Positions 1 to 9,007 of a stretch of 64,000 nucleotides of DNA are shown piece by piece. The DNA lies in contig NZ_CAJYVE010000050.1 of NCBI RefSeq assembly GCF_913777995.1, positions 24,640 through 88,639 of the forward strand. The letters run 5' to 3'. The stretch's first letter is position 1, and each line of letters opens with the position of its first letter. Source of the DNA: an uncultured Pseudomonas sp. (GTDB taxonomy: Bacteria > Pseudomonadota > Gammaproteobacteria > Pseudomonadales > Pseudomonadaceae). A model generated the notes under the pieces. The model saw only the letters and a program-made list of their open reading frames with translations. It was not told the origin of the DNA and searched no databases. The translations under genes and the position numbers were made by a program.

Positions 1-624
1 GGCGCCGCCGGTGCCCAGGCGCTGGTGGCTTCCGGCAACCCGCTGGTGGAGTCGCTGGTCAAGGTCTACGGCGGTTCCACCTGGATGAGCCAGTTCGTCA
101 ACCTGGTCGGCCTGGCCGGTCTGATCGCCAGCTTCTTCTCGATCATCTACGCCTACTCGCGGCAGATCTTCGCCCTGTCGCGGGCCGGCTACCTGCCGCG
201 CGGCCTGTCGCTGACCAACCGCAACAAGGCGCCGGTGATGGCCCTGGTGGTGCCTGGCATCATCGGCTTCGGCCTGTCGCTGACCGGCCAGGGCGACCTG
301 CTGATCCTGGTGGCGGTGTTCGGCGCCACACTGTCCTACGTGATGATGATGGCCGCGCACATCACCCTGCGCGTACGCCGCCCGGACATGCCCCGCCCGT
401 ACAAGACCCCTGGCGGCGTGCTGACTTCGTCGGTAGCCCTGGTGCTGGCCGCCGTGGCGTTGGTCGCAGGCTTCCTGGTCGACCCACGGGTCGTGATCGG
501 GGCGGCGGTGATCTACGCTCTGTTGATCGCCTACTTCGCGCTGTACAGCCGGCATCACCTGGTTTCCGGTACGCCGGAAGAAGAGTTCGCTGCCATCCAG
601 GCTGCCGAGCAATCGTTGCGCTGA
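1..624 (+). CDS. eat: Ethanolamine permease, C-terminal part (5' end outside window)
   Basis: This is the last ~207 codons of an APC-superfamily amino acid/amine permease, open from base 1 in the same frame, so the true start lies upstream. Several hydrophobic helices are visible, with the APC-type segment YAYSRQIFALSRAGYLP and a soluble tail. The substrate is inferred from context: eutB and eutC follow 101 bp downstream on the same strand, the usual arrangement of an ethanolamine importer with ethanolamine ammonia-lyase. It would bring ethanolamine across the inner membrane for use as nitrogen and carbon source. The family call is firm; the substrate rests mainly on neighbours. Confidence 0.85.
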   Translation, partial: GAAGAQALVASGNPLVESLVKVYGGSTWMSQFVNLVGLAGLIASFFSIIYAYSRQIFALSRAGYLPRGLSLTNRNKAPVMALVVPGIIGFGLSLTGQGDLLILVAVFGATLSYVMMMAAHITLRVRRPDMPRPYKTPGGVLTSSVALVLAAVALVAGFLVDPRVVIGAAVIYALLIAYFALYSRHHLVSGTPEEEFAAIQAAEQSLR

Positions 625-725
625 TCGCCAGGCGCCCACGCAGGCAATGGGCACCTCTGCGAACGCCAGCACTGGCAGGCGGTCGTTTAAATGAGGTGCC
701 CAGTGGCCGTGACAGGAGACCCCCG

Positions 726-2120
726 ATGGCCGGATTTACCCACACCCTCGCCCACATGACCTGGCGCTTCGAGAGCCTGCGCGAACTGATGGCCAAGGCC
801 AGCCCGGCGCGTTCCGGCGACTTTCTCGCTGAGGTCGCCGCGCAGAACGACGCCGAACGTACCGCCGCACAGATGGCCCTGGCCGACGTGCCGCTCAAGC
901 ACTTCCTGCAGGAAGCGGTGATTCCGTACGAGAAGGACGAAGTCACCCGGTTGATCATCGACACCCACGACACCCGCGCCTTCGCCCCGGTCAGCCACCT
1001 CACGGTGGGCGGGCTGCGCGACTGGCTGCTCAGCGAACAGGCCGACGAAGCCAGCCTGAAGGCCCTGGCGCCCGGCCTGACCCCGGAAATGGTCGCGGCG
1101 GTGTCGAAGATCATGCGCATCCAGGACCTGGTACTGGTGGCGCAGAAGACCCGCGTGGAAACACGCTTTCGCAATACCCAGGGCCTGCGCGGGCGGATGT
1201 CCACGCGCCTGCAGCCCAACCACCCCACCGACGACCCGGCGGGCATTGCCGCCAGCATCGTCGACGGCCTGCTGTACGGTAACGGCGACGCCATGATCGG
1301 CATCAACCCGGCCACCGACAGCATGAGTTCGATCTGCACCCTGCTGGAGATGCTCGACGCCATCATCCAGCGCTACCAGATTCCTACCCAGTCCTGCGTG
1401 CTGACCCACGTCACCAGCTCCATCGCCGCCATCGAGCGCGGTGCGCCGCTGGACCTGGTGTTCCAGTCCATCGCCGGCACCGAGGCGGCCAACGCCAGCT
1501 TCGGGGTCAGCCTCAAGGTGCTGCAGGAAGGCTACGAAGCTGGCCTGAGCCTCAAGCGCGGCACCCTGGGCAACAACCTGATGTACTTCGAGACCGGCCA
1601 GGGCAGCGCGCTGTCGGCCAACGCCCACCATGGCGTCGACCAGCAGACCTGCGAGACCCGCGCCTATGGCGTGGCCCGGCACTTCAACCCGTTCCTGGTC
1701 AACACCGTGGTCGGTTTCATCGGCCCGGAGTACCTGTACAACGGCAAGCAGATCATCCGCGCCGGCCTGGAAGACCACTTCTGCGGCAAGCTGCTGGGCG
1801 TGCCCATGGGCTGCGACATCTGCTACACCAACCACGCCGAAGCCGACCAGGACGACATGGACGTGCTGCTGACCCTGCTGGGCGCGGCGGGTATCAACTT
1901 CATCATGGGCATTCCCGGCTCCGACGACGTGATGCTCAACTACCAGACCACCTCGTTCCACGATGCGCTGTACGCCCGCAAGGTGCTGGGCCTGCACGCC
2001 GCACCGGAGTTCGAGCAGTGGCTGGCACGCATGGGTATCTTCCAGCAACAGGGTGGCCAGCTGCGCATGGGCGAAGAACTGCCACCGGCCTTCCGCCAGG
2101 CCCTGGCGCAACTGGCTTGA
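726..2120 (+). CDS. eutB: Ethanolamine ammonia-lyase heavy (large) subunit
   Basis: EutB, with EutC, forms the adenosylcobalamin-dependent lyase that turns ethanolamine into acetaldehyde and ammonia. The 464-residue product matches the usual ~450-465 length and has the TIM-barrel segments expected, for example [19 protein letters not shown] and IGINPATDS. An in-frame codon 30 bases earlier exists, but ATG at 726 is preferred because AGGAG lies at 714-718 with good spacing and the protein then begins MAGFTHTL. It is followed by eutC after 10 bases, so the two are co-transcribed. No microcompartment shell genes or EutA reactivase are seen nearby, pointing to the simple cytosolic pathway known from pseudomonads. 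Confidence 0.97.
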   Translation: MAGFTHTLAHMTWRFESLRELMAKASPARSGDFLAEVAAQNDAERTAAQMALADVPLKHFLQEAVIPYEKDEVTRLIIDTHDTRAFAPVSHLTVGGLRDWLLSEQADEASLKALAPGLTPEMVAAVSKIMRIQDLVLVAQKTRVETRFRNTQGLRGRMSTRLQPNHPTDDPAGIAASIVDGLLYGNGDAMIGINPATDSMSSICTLLEMLDAIIQRYQIPTQSCVLTHVTSSIAAIERGAPLDLVFQSIAGTEAANASFGVSLKVLQEGYEAGLSLKRGTLGNNLMYFETGQGSALSANAHHGVDQQTCETRAYGVARHFNPFLVNTVVGFIGPEYLYNGKQIIRAGLEDHFCGKLLGVPMGCDICYTNHAEADQDDMDVLLTLLGAAGINFIMGIPGSDDVMLNYQTTSFHDALYARKVLGLHAAPEFEQWLARMGIFQQQGGQLRMGEELPPAFRQALAQLA

Positions 2121-2130
2121 CGAGGTAAGC

Positions 2131-2940
2131 ATGGCCGACAAATCCCCCGCCACCGCCAACCCCTGGCAACACCTGCGCCAGCTGACCCCGGCGCGCATCG
2201 CCCTGGGTCGCGCCGGCACCAGCCTGCCCACTGCCGCGCAGCTGGATTTCCAGTTCGCCCACGCCCAGGCCCGCGACGCGGTGCACCTGCCCTTCGACCA
2301 CACAGCCATCAGCGAACAGCTGCAGCAGCGTCAGCTCGACACGCTGCTGCTGCACAGCGCCGCGCCCGACCGCCACACCTACCTGCAACGCCCGGACCTT
2401 GGCCGGCGGCTCAATGAGGAGTCGGCACAGCGGCTCGATGAGCATGCCGCCCAACACGGCAAGGGCCATGACCTGGCGATTGTGATCGCTGACGGCCTGT
2501 CGTCCCTGGCCGTGCAGCGCCACAGCTGGCCATTTCTGGAAAAACTGCTGGAGCAGGTGCGCGCCGAAGGCTGGTCGCTGGCGCCCATCACCTTGGTGCA
2601 ACAGGGCCGGGTGGCCGTGGCCGACGAAGTGGGTGAACGCCTGGGCGCGAAGATGAGCGTGATCCTCATCGGCGAACGCCCGGGGCTCAGCTCGCCAGAC
2701 AGCCTGGGCCTGTACTTTACCTGGGCACCGAAGGTCGGTCTCAACGACGCCTACCGCAACTGCATCTCCAACGTGCGGCTGGAGGGCCTGAGCTACGGTA
2801 TGGCCGCCTACCGGCTGATGTACCTGATGCGCGAGGCCTGCCGCCGCCAGTTGTCGGGTGTGGACCTCAAGGACGAGGCCGAAGTACCGACGCTGGAAGG
2901 CGGTGGACCGGGGAATTTCCTGCTCGACAACAAGCAGTGA
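2131..2940 (+). CDS. eutC: Ethanolamine ammonia-lyase light (small) subunit
   Basis: EutC is the 269-residue small subunit that, with EutB, completes the cobalamin-binding lyase. The body contains [15 protein letters not shown] and the C-terminal motif [13 protein letters not shown], both typical of the family. ATG at 2131 is chosen because GAGGTAAGC directly precedes it and the protein begins MADKSPAT. A longer reading of the frame from 1963 would overlap eutB heavily and is not credible. It lies 10 bases after eutB and ends before a perfect hairpin. Confidence 0.97.
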   Translation: MADKSPATANPWQHLRQLTPARIALGRAGTSLPTAAQLDFQFAHAQARDAVHLPFDHTAISEQLQQRQLDTLLLHSAAPDRHTYLQRPDLGRRLNEESAQRLDEHAAQHGKGHDLAIVIADGLSSLAVQRHSWPFLEKLLEQVRAEGWSLAPITLVQQGRVAVADEVGERLGAKMSVILIGERPGLSSPDSLGLYFTWAPKVGLNDAYRNCISNVRLEGLSYGMAAYRLMYLMREACRRQLSGVDLKDEAEVPTLEGGGPGNFLLDNKQ

Positions 2941-2952
2941 TGGCTCCGCTGG

Positions 2953-2977
2953 CTTGCCTGGTAGCTGCCCAGGCAAG
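2953..2977 (+). terminator. Perfect hairpin after eutC, possible terminator
   Basis: CTTGCCTGG (2953-2961) pairs perfectly with CCAGGCAAG (2969-2977) across a 7-base loop, 12 bases after the eutC stop. No T-run follows, so it may be a weak or Rho-assisted terminator, or a 3'-end stabilising stem. Confidence 0.45.
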
Positions 2978-3077
2978 TCAGCACAACGAAATGGAAATCT
3001 CCCTCAAAACAAACAGCCATCTCCTGATAAACAGGTCACGCAGCGCACAGTAGAGTCACCGCTCCCTTGCCATGAAT

Positions 3078-3090
3078 AACCTACTAGGTT
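3078..3090. promoter_or_regulatory. MqsA operator palindrome upstream of mqsR
   Basis: AACCT ACT AGGTT is an inverted repeat with a 3-base spacer, matching the AACCT-N3-AGGTT palindrome known to be bound by MqsA at the E. coli mqsRA promoter. It ends 12 bases before the mqsR ATG, placed to let the antitoxin repress its own operon. The motif is seen directly; binding is inferred from the family. Confidence 0.8.
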
Positions 3091-3102
3091 AGCGTGAATT
3101 TA

Positions 3103-3399
3103 ATGGAGAAGCGGCTGCCTCATAGCAGGCTATCCACCGTAAGAAAGTTGATCGAAGCCGGAAATGTTCGCTCCACGAGAACAGCACTCATGGGCGGTGC
3201 GGCGTTGGGGCTGGATTTCAATGGAATCCTGAAGGTTGTGATGTCTTTGACCCCGGCAGACTTCTGCAAGAGCATGGCGACCCACTCCAATCACAGGATC
3301 TGGCAGGACGTGTACCGAACACACACCCAAGTCGGTGAGATCTACCTGAAGCTGACCGTGATCGAAGACGTGCTCATCGTATCCTTCAAGGAATCATGA
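3103..3399 (+). CDS. mqsR: MqsR-type mRNA interferase toxin
   Basis: The 98-residue product has the same length as E. coli MqsR and shares its pattern: MEKRLPHSRLSTV at the start, the LGLDFNGI core, SHRIWQDVYR-like NHRIWQDVYR, and the end IEDVLIVSFKE. MqsR is a ribosome-independent RNase of RelE-like fold that cuts mRNA mainly at GCU. A GTG at 3094 is in frame, but ATG at 3103 gives exact family alignment. The gene overlaps mqsA slightly or abuts it, and the order toxin first, antitoxin second is the normal mqsRA order. Base composition looks less GC-rich than the flanking eut genes, suggesting acquisition. Confidence 0.95.
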   Translation: MEKRLPHSRLSTVRKLIEAGNVRSTRTALMGGAALGLDFNGILKVVMSLTPADFCKSMATHSNHRIWQDVYRTHTQVGEIYLKLTVIEDVLIVSFKES

Positions 3400-3401
3400 A
3401 C

Positions 3402-3803
3402 ATGAAATGCCCCTTCTGCGCAGTTGGCGAACTGGCCCACGACATTCGCGACCTGCCCTATCTCTACAAAGGCCAACACACGACAATTGATGCGGTGAAT
3501 GGCGAGTTCTGCAGCGAATGCGCTGAAGCCATTCTCGACACCGAAGAATCGACACGCGTCAGTCAGGCAATGCTGGCCTTTAACAAACAGGTCAACGCAT
3601 CGATGGTGGATCCGGGGTTCATCAGCGGCGTGCGCAAGAAACTCGGCCTCGATCAACGCGAAGCCGGAGAAATCTTTGGCGGTGGGGTCAACGCTTTCTC
3701 ACGTTATGAAAACGGCAAGGCCAAGCCCCCCGTGGCCCTGGTGAAGCTGCTCAAGGTACTGGACAGACACCCCGAGCTGTTGAGCGAAGTCCGTACCGCT
3801 TGA
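3402..3803 (+). CDS. mqsA: MqsA antitoxin and autorepressor
   Basis: A two-domain antitoxin of ~133 residues. The N-terminal zinc domain has CPFC near the start and CSEC around residue 36, giving the expected four cysteines; it binds and blocks MqsR. The C-terminal XRE-type helix-turn-helix includes KKLGLDQREAGEIFGGG followed by VNAFSRYENGK, holding the Asn and Arg that read DNA in E. coli MqsA. Two ATGs are possible: 3396 overlaps the mqsR stop as ATGA, and 3402 gives MKCPFC and better spacing (about 9 bases) from AAGGA at 3388. The second is chosen; both give the same functional protein. Confidence 0.95.
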   Translation: MKCPFCAVGELAHDIRDLPYLYKGQHTTIDAVNGEFCSECAEAILDTEESTRVSQAMLAFNKQVNASMVDPGFISGVRKKLGLDQREAGEIFGGGVNAFSRYENGKAKPPVALVKLLKVLDRHPELLSEVRTA

Positions 3804-3853
3804 GCGGAACTCGGCAGTGGCACGGTTTGCTCGAGAGCAAATCACGCTGACCT

Positions 3854-3934
3854 GTAGGCTTCAGCCGCGAAAGCGCCAGAAAATTCACCGCATCTGCTGT
3901 GAACATGTAGTCGCTTCGCGGCTGAAGCCGCTAC
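3854..3934. repeat. REP/BIME composite, family A (GGCTTCAGCCGCGAA type)
   Basis: Two REP arms, GGCTTCAGCCGCGA and TCGCGGCTGAAGCC, face each other about 50 bases apart around a conserved centre containing CATCTGCTGTGAACATG. Almost the same ~80-bp unit occurs at 29789-29873 and, inverted, at 51718-51800. It fills the gap between the convergent mqsA and amine oxidase genes, a typical REP position. Confidence 0.9.
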
Positions 3935-3974
3935 CTACCCGGCCTAACCGAATTGCATTGGCCTTAGCCAGCGG

Positions 3975-5777
3975 TCAGGTGCCGCTGGTGTCGGTCTTGG
4001 GCGCGTCGGTCTTGGCCGGGGCCTTTTTCACCGGTTCTTTCTTCACGGGCTCTTTTTTGGCCGGTTCTTTCTTGACCGCTTCTTTCTTCGCCGGCGCTTT
4101 GTGAGTGGCGTCTTTGCTCACCGGTTGCTTTTTCGCCGCGTCTTTCTTCACTGCATCCTTGGCAGGTGCGGCGGGTGCCGGGGCGGCGGCAGGGGCCGGA
4201 GCTACAGCAGGCACGACCGGGGCCGGTGCGGGGGCTGGACTCTGGGCGGGCGCCGGAGCAACGGTCGGTTCGGCAGGTTTTTCCACCGGTTTTTCATCAC
4301 TGCCACCGAATAGCCGCGAGAAGAAACCCGGTTGCTCGTCTTTCTTCGCCGGTGCCACGGCCGGGGCCGGTACCGGTGGGATGACCTTGGGTTCGAACGA
4401 CTTGCCAGCCGCCAGGTCCTGCACTTGGCTGGCCGCGCGCTGACCGCTGCGCAGCGCGCCTTCCAGGGTGCCGGGGTACAGGGCATCGGTGTGCTCGCCG
4501 GCAAAGGCGACACGCTGCACGGGCTTTTCCCACACGCGCCAGAACTTGCTGATCTGCCCCGGGCCGTAGGCCAGGTAAGAGCCGCCCATGCCCGGGTCGA
4601 CGCTGTAGCGACGGATCTCGTAGCCGGTGTAGGCGCCACGCGCCTGCGGGTAGAAGGCGTGCAGGCGAATCAGCACCTGGTCGACCAGCTGCTTGTCGCC
4701 GAAGGCCTGCATGATCCGCGCATTGTCGCCGGACAGGTTGATCACCACGTTGGCGCCGCCCTTGAGCGCCGGCTCGATCCACAGCATGCCCAGACCGGTG
4801 TTGCTGAAGATCTCGCCCGACATGCGCGCCTTGCTGTCCCACACCGGGGTCTTGAACTTGAGCATGATCTGGTCGCGCCAGCCGTAGTTGGTGCCACGGA
4901 TCGCACCCACGTACTTGTCGCCCAGTGCCGGGGTCATCTGGATCTTGGCCAGGGCGCGCAGCGGTACGGCGACCACCACGTAGTCGGCGCTGTAGCCGAT
5001 GTTGCCGACCTTGACGGTGACGCTGTCCTTGTCCTGGATGATTGCCGACACCGGCGACTGGGTCTTGATCGACTTCAATTGCTTGGCGAAGGCTTCGGCC
5101 AGTACCACACTGCCGCCGGGCAGGCGCGCAGCGCGCCGGTCACGGTCGTCGACACCGCGATACACGCGGGTCTGCTGGGCCAAGTAGAGCAGCGACAGGC
5201 GCGATGGTTCGTCATAGCGGGTGCGAATCTGCTGGTTGACCAGCTGGCGGGCGGTTTCCGGCAGGTTCTGACGGTCCAGCCAGTTGGCCACGTTGATCTG
5301 GTCCAGGGCGAACAGGGTGCTGTTGGCGGCCGGGTTCTCCGGGTCGTCGATGGAACGCGCCAGGTTGTCCAGGGTGTCTTCGTAACGCTTGAGCGCCTCG
5401 GCGGTGGCCGGCTGCTTGGCGGCCAGGTCGGCGGTCGTGAAGTGCACGCCGTCGATCAGGTAGCTGGGCGTGCGCACGAACTCAGGGGCCGGCACGCTGG
5501 CGAGCTTGAAGCGCTCCAGGTACTGGTTGACCAGCGGCTGCGCCTTGGCGTTGCCGATCCACTCGCTGGTGGCCAGGCCCGAACGTCCGCCGGTGCTGCC
5601 CTTGGCTTCCAGCAGGGTGACCTGCCAGCCCTTTGCCTGCAGTTCATAGGCGGCGGTCAGGCCGGCCAGGCCAGCGCCGACGACGATAGCGGTACGAGGT
5701 TTGTCGTTGGCCAGCGCATTGGCGCTGACCAGCCCAATCAACAACAGTGCACAGCCGCGCAGCCAGGCAGAACGCAT
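3975..5777 (-). CDS. Exported flavin-dependent amine oxidase with Lys/Ala/Pro-rich tail
   Basis: A 600-residue FAD-dependent monoamine oxidase family protein. It begins MRSAWLRGCALLLIGLV, a Sec-type signal peptide ending near ANA. The Rossmann FAD motif VVGAGLAGLTAAYEL follows, and the family's C-terminal flavin motif is AFAGEHTDALYPGTLEGALRSG. From about residue 462 the sequence becomes low complexity: first Pro/Ala with an FFSRLFGG patch, then alternating lysine with Ala/Pro in KKEPVKKEP-like units to the end. That tail resembles histone-H1-like or AlgP-type tails and is not part of the enzyme fold. ATG at 5777 has GGAG 8 bases upstream. An earlier codon at 5816 lacks such a site. Substrate unknown. 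Confidence 0.85.
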   Translation of the reverse strand: MRSAWLRGCALLLIGLVSANALANDKPRTAIVVGAGLAGLTAAYELQAKGWQVTLLEAKGSTGGRSGLATSEWIGNAKAQPLVNQYLERFKLASVPAPEFVRTPSYLIDGVHFTTADLAAKQPATAEALKRYEDTLDNLARSIDDPENPAANSTLFALDQINVANWLDRQNLPETARQLVNQQIRTRYDEPSRLSLLYLAQQTRVYRGVDDRDRRAARLPGGSVVLAEAFAKQLKSIKTQSPVSAIIQDKDSVTVKVGNIGYSADYVVVAVPLRALAKIQMTPALGDKYVGAIRGTNYGWRDQIMLKFKTPVWDSKARMSGEIFSNTGLGMLWIEPALKGGANVVINLSGDNARIMQAFGDKQLVDQVLIRLHAFYPQARGAYTGYEIRRYSVDPGMGGSYLAYGPGQISKFWRVWEKPVQRVAFAGEHTDALYPGTLEGALRSGQRAASQVQDLAAGKSFEPKVIPPVPAPAVAPAKKDEQPGFFSRLFGGSDEKPVEKPAEPTVAPAPAQSPAPAPAPVVPAVAPAPAAAPAPAAPAKDAVKKDAAKKQPVSKDATHKAPAKKEAVKKEPAKKEPVKKEPVKKAPAKTDAPKTDTSGT

Positions 5778-5932
5778 TGCGCAAACTCCGATAAAAAGTG
5801 TGGGAAATTTCAACAAATGACGCGAGGAGCGGCGAGCATACGTGAGTGGCCAAAGGCCTGCCAGCGCTCAAAGGTTGTTCCGGACCCGGCTCTTCTCTAG
5901 TCTTGGCCGATTCGCTTGATGGAGATTGTCCA

Positions 5933-7339
5933 ATGGGCCTGAACGACCAGTGGATGCAGCGTGACCTGGCGGTGCTGTGGCACCCCTGCACGCAGATGAA
6001 AGACCACGAACAACTGCCGCTGATCCCGATCCGCCGGGGTGAGGGCGTGTGGCTGGAAGACTTCGACGGCCAGCGTTACCTGGATGCGGTCAGTTCCTGG
6101 TGGGTCAATGTGTTCGGCCACGCCAACCCGCGCATCAACCAGCGCATCAAGGACCAGGTCGACCAGCTCGAGCATGTGATCCTCGCCGGCTTCAGCCACC
6201 AACCGGTGATCGAGCTGTCCGAGCGCCTGGTGCAACTGACCCCGGAAGGGCTGACCCGCTGCTTCTATGCCGACAACGGCTCGTCGTGCATCGAAGTGGC
6301 GCTGAAGATGAGCTTCCATTACTGGCTCAACCGTGGCCAGCCGGAAAAGAAACGCTTCGTCACCCTGACCAACAGCTACCACGGCGAAACCGTGGCGGCG
6401 ATGTCGGTAGGCGACGTGGCGCTGTTCACCGAAACCTACAAGTCGCTGCTGCTCGATACCCTCAAGGTGCCGAGCCCGGACTGCTACCACCGCCCCGAGG
6501 GGGTGAGCTGGGAAGAGCATTCGCGCACGATGTTCCAGGCCATGGAGCAGACCCTGGCCGAGCATCACGCCAGCGTCGCGGCGGTGATCGTCGAGCCGTT
6601 GATCCAGGGTGCCGGCGGCATGCGCATGTATCACCCGGTGTACCTCAGGCTGCTGCGCGAAGCCTGCGACCGCTACGGCGTGCACATGATCCACGACGAG
6701 ATCGCGGTGGGCTTCGGCCGTACCGGGACGATGTTCGCCTGCGAACAGGCCGGCATCCGCCCGGACTTCCTGTGCCTGTCCAAGGCGCTCACTGGCGGCT
6801 ACCTGCCGCTGGCGGCGTGCCTGACCACCGATGACGTGTACAGCGCCTTCTACGACGACTACCCGACCCTGCGCGCCTTCCTGCATTCGCACAGCTACAC
6901 CGGTAACCCGCTGGCCTGCGCAGCGGCCCTGGCGACCCTGGACATCTTCGAACAGGACAACGTCATCCAGGCCAACCAGGCCCTGGCGGCGCGCATGGGC
7001 AGTGCCACCGCGCACCTGGCCGACCACCCGCACGTGGCCGAAGTGCGCCAGACCGGCATGGCCCTGGCCATCGAGATGGTCAAGGACAAGGCCGGCAAGG
7101 TTGCCTACCCCTGGCAGGAACGTCGTGGCCTGAAAGTGTTCCAGCACGCCCTGAGCCGCGGTGCCCTGTTGCGCCCGCTGGGCAACGTGGTGTATTTCCT
7201 GCCGCCCTACGTGATTACCCCGGAGCAGATCGACTTCCTTGCCGAAGTGGCCAGCGAAGGCATCGACATCGCCACCCGGGAAAGCATCAGCGTGGCGGTG
7301 CCGGAAGGCTTTCACCCGGACTTCCGCGACCCCGGCTGA
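5933..7339 (+). CDS. bioA: Adenosylmethionine-8-amino-7-oxononanoate aminotransferase
   Basis: BioA is the PLP-dependent biotin-pathway enzyme that converts KAPA to DAPA with S-adenosylmethionine as amino donor. The 468-residue sequence shows WHPCTQMKDHE at the N terminus, SSWWVNVFGHANP, the YHGET cofactor motif, HDEIAVGFGRTGT, and LCLSKALTGGYLP with the Schiff-base lysine. The start at 5933 has GGAG at 5921-5924; longer in-frame readings lack support. It stands apart from the other bio genes, next to rsmE, as in other pseudomonads. The next gene is 56 bases downstream. Confidence 0.97.
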   Translation: MGLNDQWMQRDLAVLWHPCTQMKDHEQLPLIPIRRGEGVWLEDFDGQRYLDAVSSWWVNVFGHANPRINQRIKDQVDQLEHVILAGFSHQPVIELSERLVQLTPEGLTRCFYADNGSSCIEVALKMSFHYWLNRGQPEKKRFVTLTNSYHGETVAAMSVGDVALFTETYKSLLLDTLKVPSPDCYHRPEGVSWEEHSRTMFQAMEQTLAEHHASVAAVIVEPLIQGAGGMRMYHPVYLRLLREACDRYGVHMIHDEIAVGFGRTGTMFACEQAGIRPDFLCLSKALTGGYLPLAACLTTDDVYSAFYDDYPTLRAFLHSHSYTGNPLACAAALATLDIFEQDNVIQANQALAARMGSATAHLADHPHVAEVRQTGMALAIEMVKDKAGKVAYPWQERRGLKVFQHALSRGALLRPLGNVVYFLPPYVITPEQIDFLAEVASEGIDIATRESISVAVPEGFHPDFRDPG

Positions 7340-7395
7340 AGCGATTGCCGAAATGCCTGATCACTTTGCCCTGACGTTTTGACCAGAGACCCCGC

Positions 7396-8115
7396 ATGAG
7401 ACTGTCCCGCTTCTTCATCGACGCCCCGCTGAGCCTGGGCGAGCACACCCTGCCTGAGGCCCAGGCGCACTACATCGGTCGCGTGCTGCGCATGAGCGAG
7501 GGCCAGGCGTTGCAGCTGTTCGATGGCTCCGGCCAGGAATACCGCGGCACCCTGCTGGAAGTGGGCAAGAAGCAGGTGCGCGTGCAGCTGGATGAAGCCC
7601 TGGCCGGGCAACCGGAGTCGCCGCTGCGCATTCACCTGGGCCAGGGCCTGTCGCGGGGCGAGCGCATGGACTGGGCGATCCAGAAGGCCACCGAGCTGGG
7701 CGTGGCGCAAATCACCCCGATCATCAGCGAGCGCTGCGAGGTGCGCCTGAAGGACGAGCGCGCCGAGAAACGCCAGGCGCACTGGCAGCAGATCGCGGTG
7801 AGTGCCTGCGAACAATGCGGGCGCTCGGTGGTGCCGGTGATTCACCCGCCGATGCCGCTGAGCGAGTGGCTGCAGCGCACCGAAGCCGACCTCAAGCTGG
7901 TATTGCACCCGGTGGCCGAAGCGCTGAGCAGCCACCCTGCCCCGCAGCGCCTGGCTTTCCTGATCGGCCCGGAAGGCGGCCTGAGCGATGCAGAGGTGGA
8001 GCAGGCCAAGGCCGCCGGCTACCACGCCGCCCGCCTCGGCCCCCGCGTGCTGCGCACCGAAACCGCCCCGGTGGTGGCGCTGAGCGTGGCCCAGCACCTG
8101 TGGGGCGATCTCTGA
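7396..8115 (+). CDS. rsmE: 16S rRNA (uracil-1498-N3)-methyltransferase
   Basis: RsmE methylates U1498 of 16S rRNA in the 30S subunit. The 239-residue protein begins MRLSRFFID, has the N-terminal PUA-like part (YIGRVLRM), and ends with the SPOUT trefoil-knot motifs LIGPEGGLSDAE and RLGPRVLRTETA that bind S-adenosylmethionine. Length is normal. It follows bioA on the same strand and is followed by a REP element. Confidence 0.97.
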   Translation: MRLSRFFIDAPLSLGEHTLPEAQAHYIGRVLRMSEGQALQLFDGSGQEYRGTLLEVGKKQVRVQLDEALAGQPESPLRIHLGQGLSRGERMDWAIQKATELGVAQITPIISERCEVRLKDERAEKRQAHWQQIAVSACEQCGRSVVPVIHPPMPLSEWLQRTEADLKLVLHPVAEALSSHPAPQRLAFLIGPEGGLSDAEVEQAKAAGYHAARLGPRVLRTETAPVVALSVAQHLWGDL

Positions 8116-8141
8116 CGCGGATGGCGCCGGGGCGCCGTTAA

Positions 8142-8202
8142 AGCGAGCTTGCTCGCGATAAGGCCGGGTGCGGTGTGAAGCCCTTCGCGAGCAAGCTCGC
8201 TC
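8142..8202. repeat. REP pair, family B (GCGAGCTTGCTCGCG type)
   Basis: GCGAGCTTGCTCGCG and CGCGAGCAAGCTCGC face each other about 30 bases apart between convergent rsmE and the hemolysin-III gene. Each arm is itself nearly palindromic. Related pairs are at 9970-10049 and 50180-50266. Confidence 0.85.
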
Positions 8203-8249
8203 CCACAAAGTACGGCGTCACACCACCTCCGGACCGCGCGCTTCCAGAT

Positions 8250-8864
8250 TCAGAGCACGTAGAACCAGATCGCCACGAAGTGCATGAGGCTGCCGGCGAT
8301 CACGAACAGGTGCCAGATGCCATGCCAGTGGCGAATGTGATCGAAGGCGAAGAACAGAATGCCGACGGTGTACAGCACCCCGCCGCCGGCCAGCCAGAAG
8401 AACCCGGCGCTGCCCAGTGAGGCCAGCAACGGCTTGACCGCGACCAGTACCACCCAGCCCATCACCGCGTAGATGATCACCGAAAGAATGCGTGCTTCGG
8501 AGCGCGGCTTGATTTCCTGCAGGATGCCGATCAGCGCCAGCCCCCACACCACCCCGAACAGGCTCCAGCCCCAGGGGCCGCGCAGCGACACCAGGCAGAA
8601 CGGCGTGTAGCTGCCGGCGATCATCAGGTAGATGGAAAAGTGGTCGACCTTGCGCATGATGCGTTTCGCGCGCCCGCGCACGCTGTGGTAGACCGTCGAG
8701 ACGCTGTACAGCGCCACCAGGCAGACGCCGTAGATCGCCACGCTGACGATCTTCCACACGTCCTGTTGCATGCCCGCCAGCACCAGCAGCCAGATGGCGC
8801 CGACGGCGGCCAGCACGGCGCCGACCAGGTGAGTCCAGGCGTTGAATTTCTCTCCGTAGTACAT
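8250..8864 (-). CDS. trhA: Hemolysin III (TrhA/YqfA) family membrane protein
   Basis: A 204-residue multi-pass inner-membrane protein with about seven hydrophobic helices. It carries family hallmarks: YGEKFNAWTHLVG near the N terminus, STVYHS, KVDHFSIYLMIAGSYTP, and HIRHWHGIWHLFV near the end, whose His and Asp residues form a putative metal site as in PAQR-like proteins. The name hemolysin III is historical; bacterial homologues are linked to membrane-lipid homeostasis. Start at 8864 (MYYGEKF) matches family alignment, with AAGGT 11 bases upstream. It is convergent with rsmE and divergent from mdcR. Confidence 0.9.
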   Translation of the reverse strand: MYYGEKFNAWTHLVGAVLAAVGAIWLLVLAGMQQDVWKIVSVAIYGVCLVALYSVSTVYHSVRGRAKRIMRKVDHFSIYLMIAGSYTPFCLVSLRGPWGWSLFGVVWGLALIGILQEIKPRSEARILSVIIYAVMGWVVLVAVKPLLASLGSAGFFWLAGGGVLYTVGILFFAFDHIRHWHGIWHLFVIAGSLMHFVAIWFYVL

Positions 8865-9007
8865 CGGTGATGTCGACCTTTGTGACCATGGGTAACGCTG
8901 GTTATAAGGAATTTGTGTGACAGAATCAAAGCCCGCGACCCACATCGTGCGGATTTTGTCAGCCGGCTTGGGCACAATCGAAGGCCCGCCCCACCCACGG
9001 CCCGGAC

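Noticed and set aside
3819-3832. Sigma-54-like promoter TGGCACGGTTTGCT
   Set aside because: The GG and GC elements are two bases too close for the -24/-12 spacing, and no gene starts suitably downstream.
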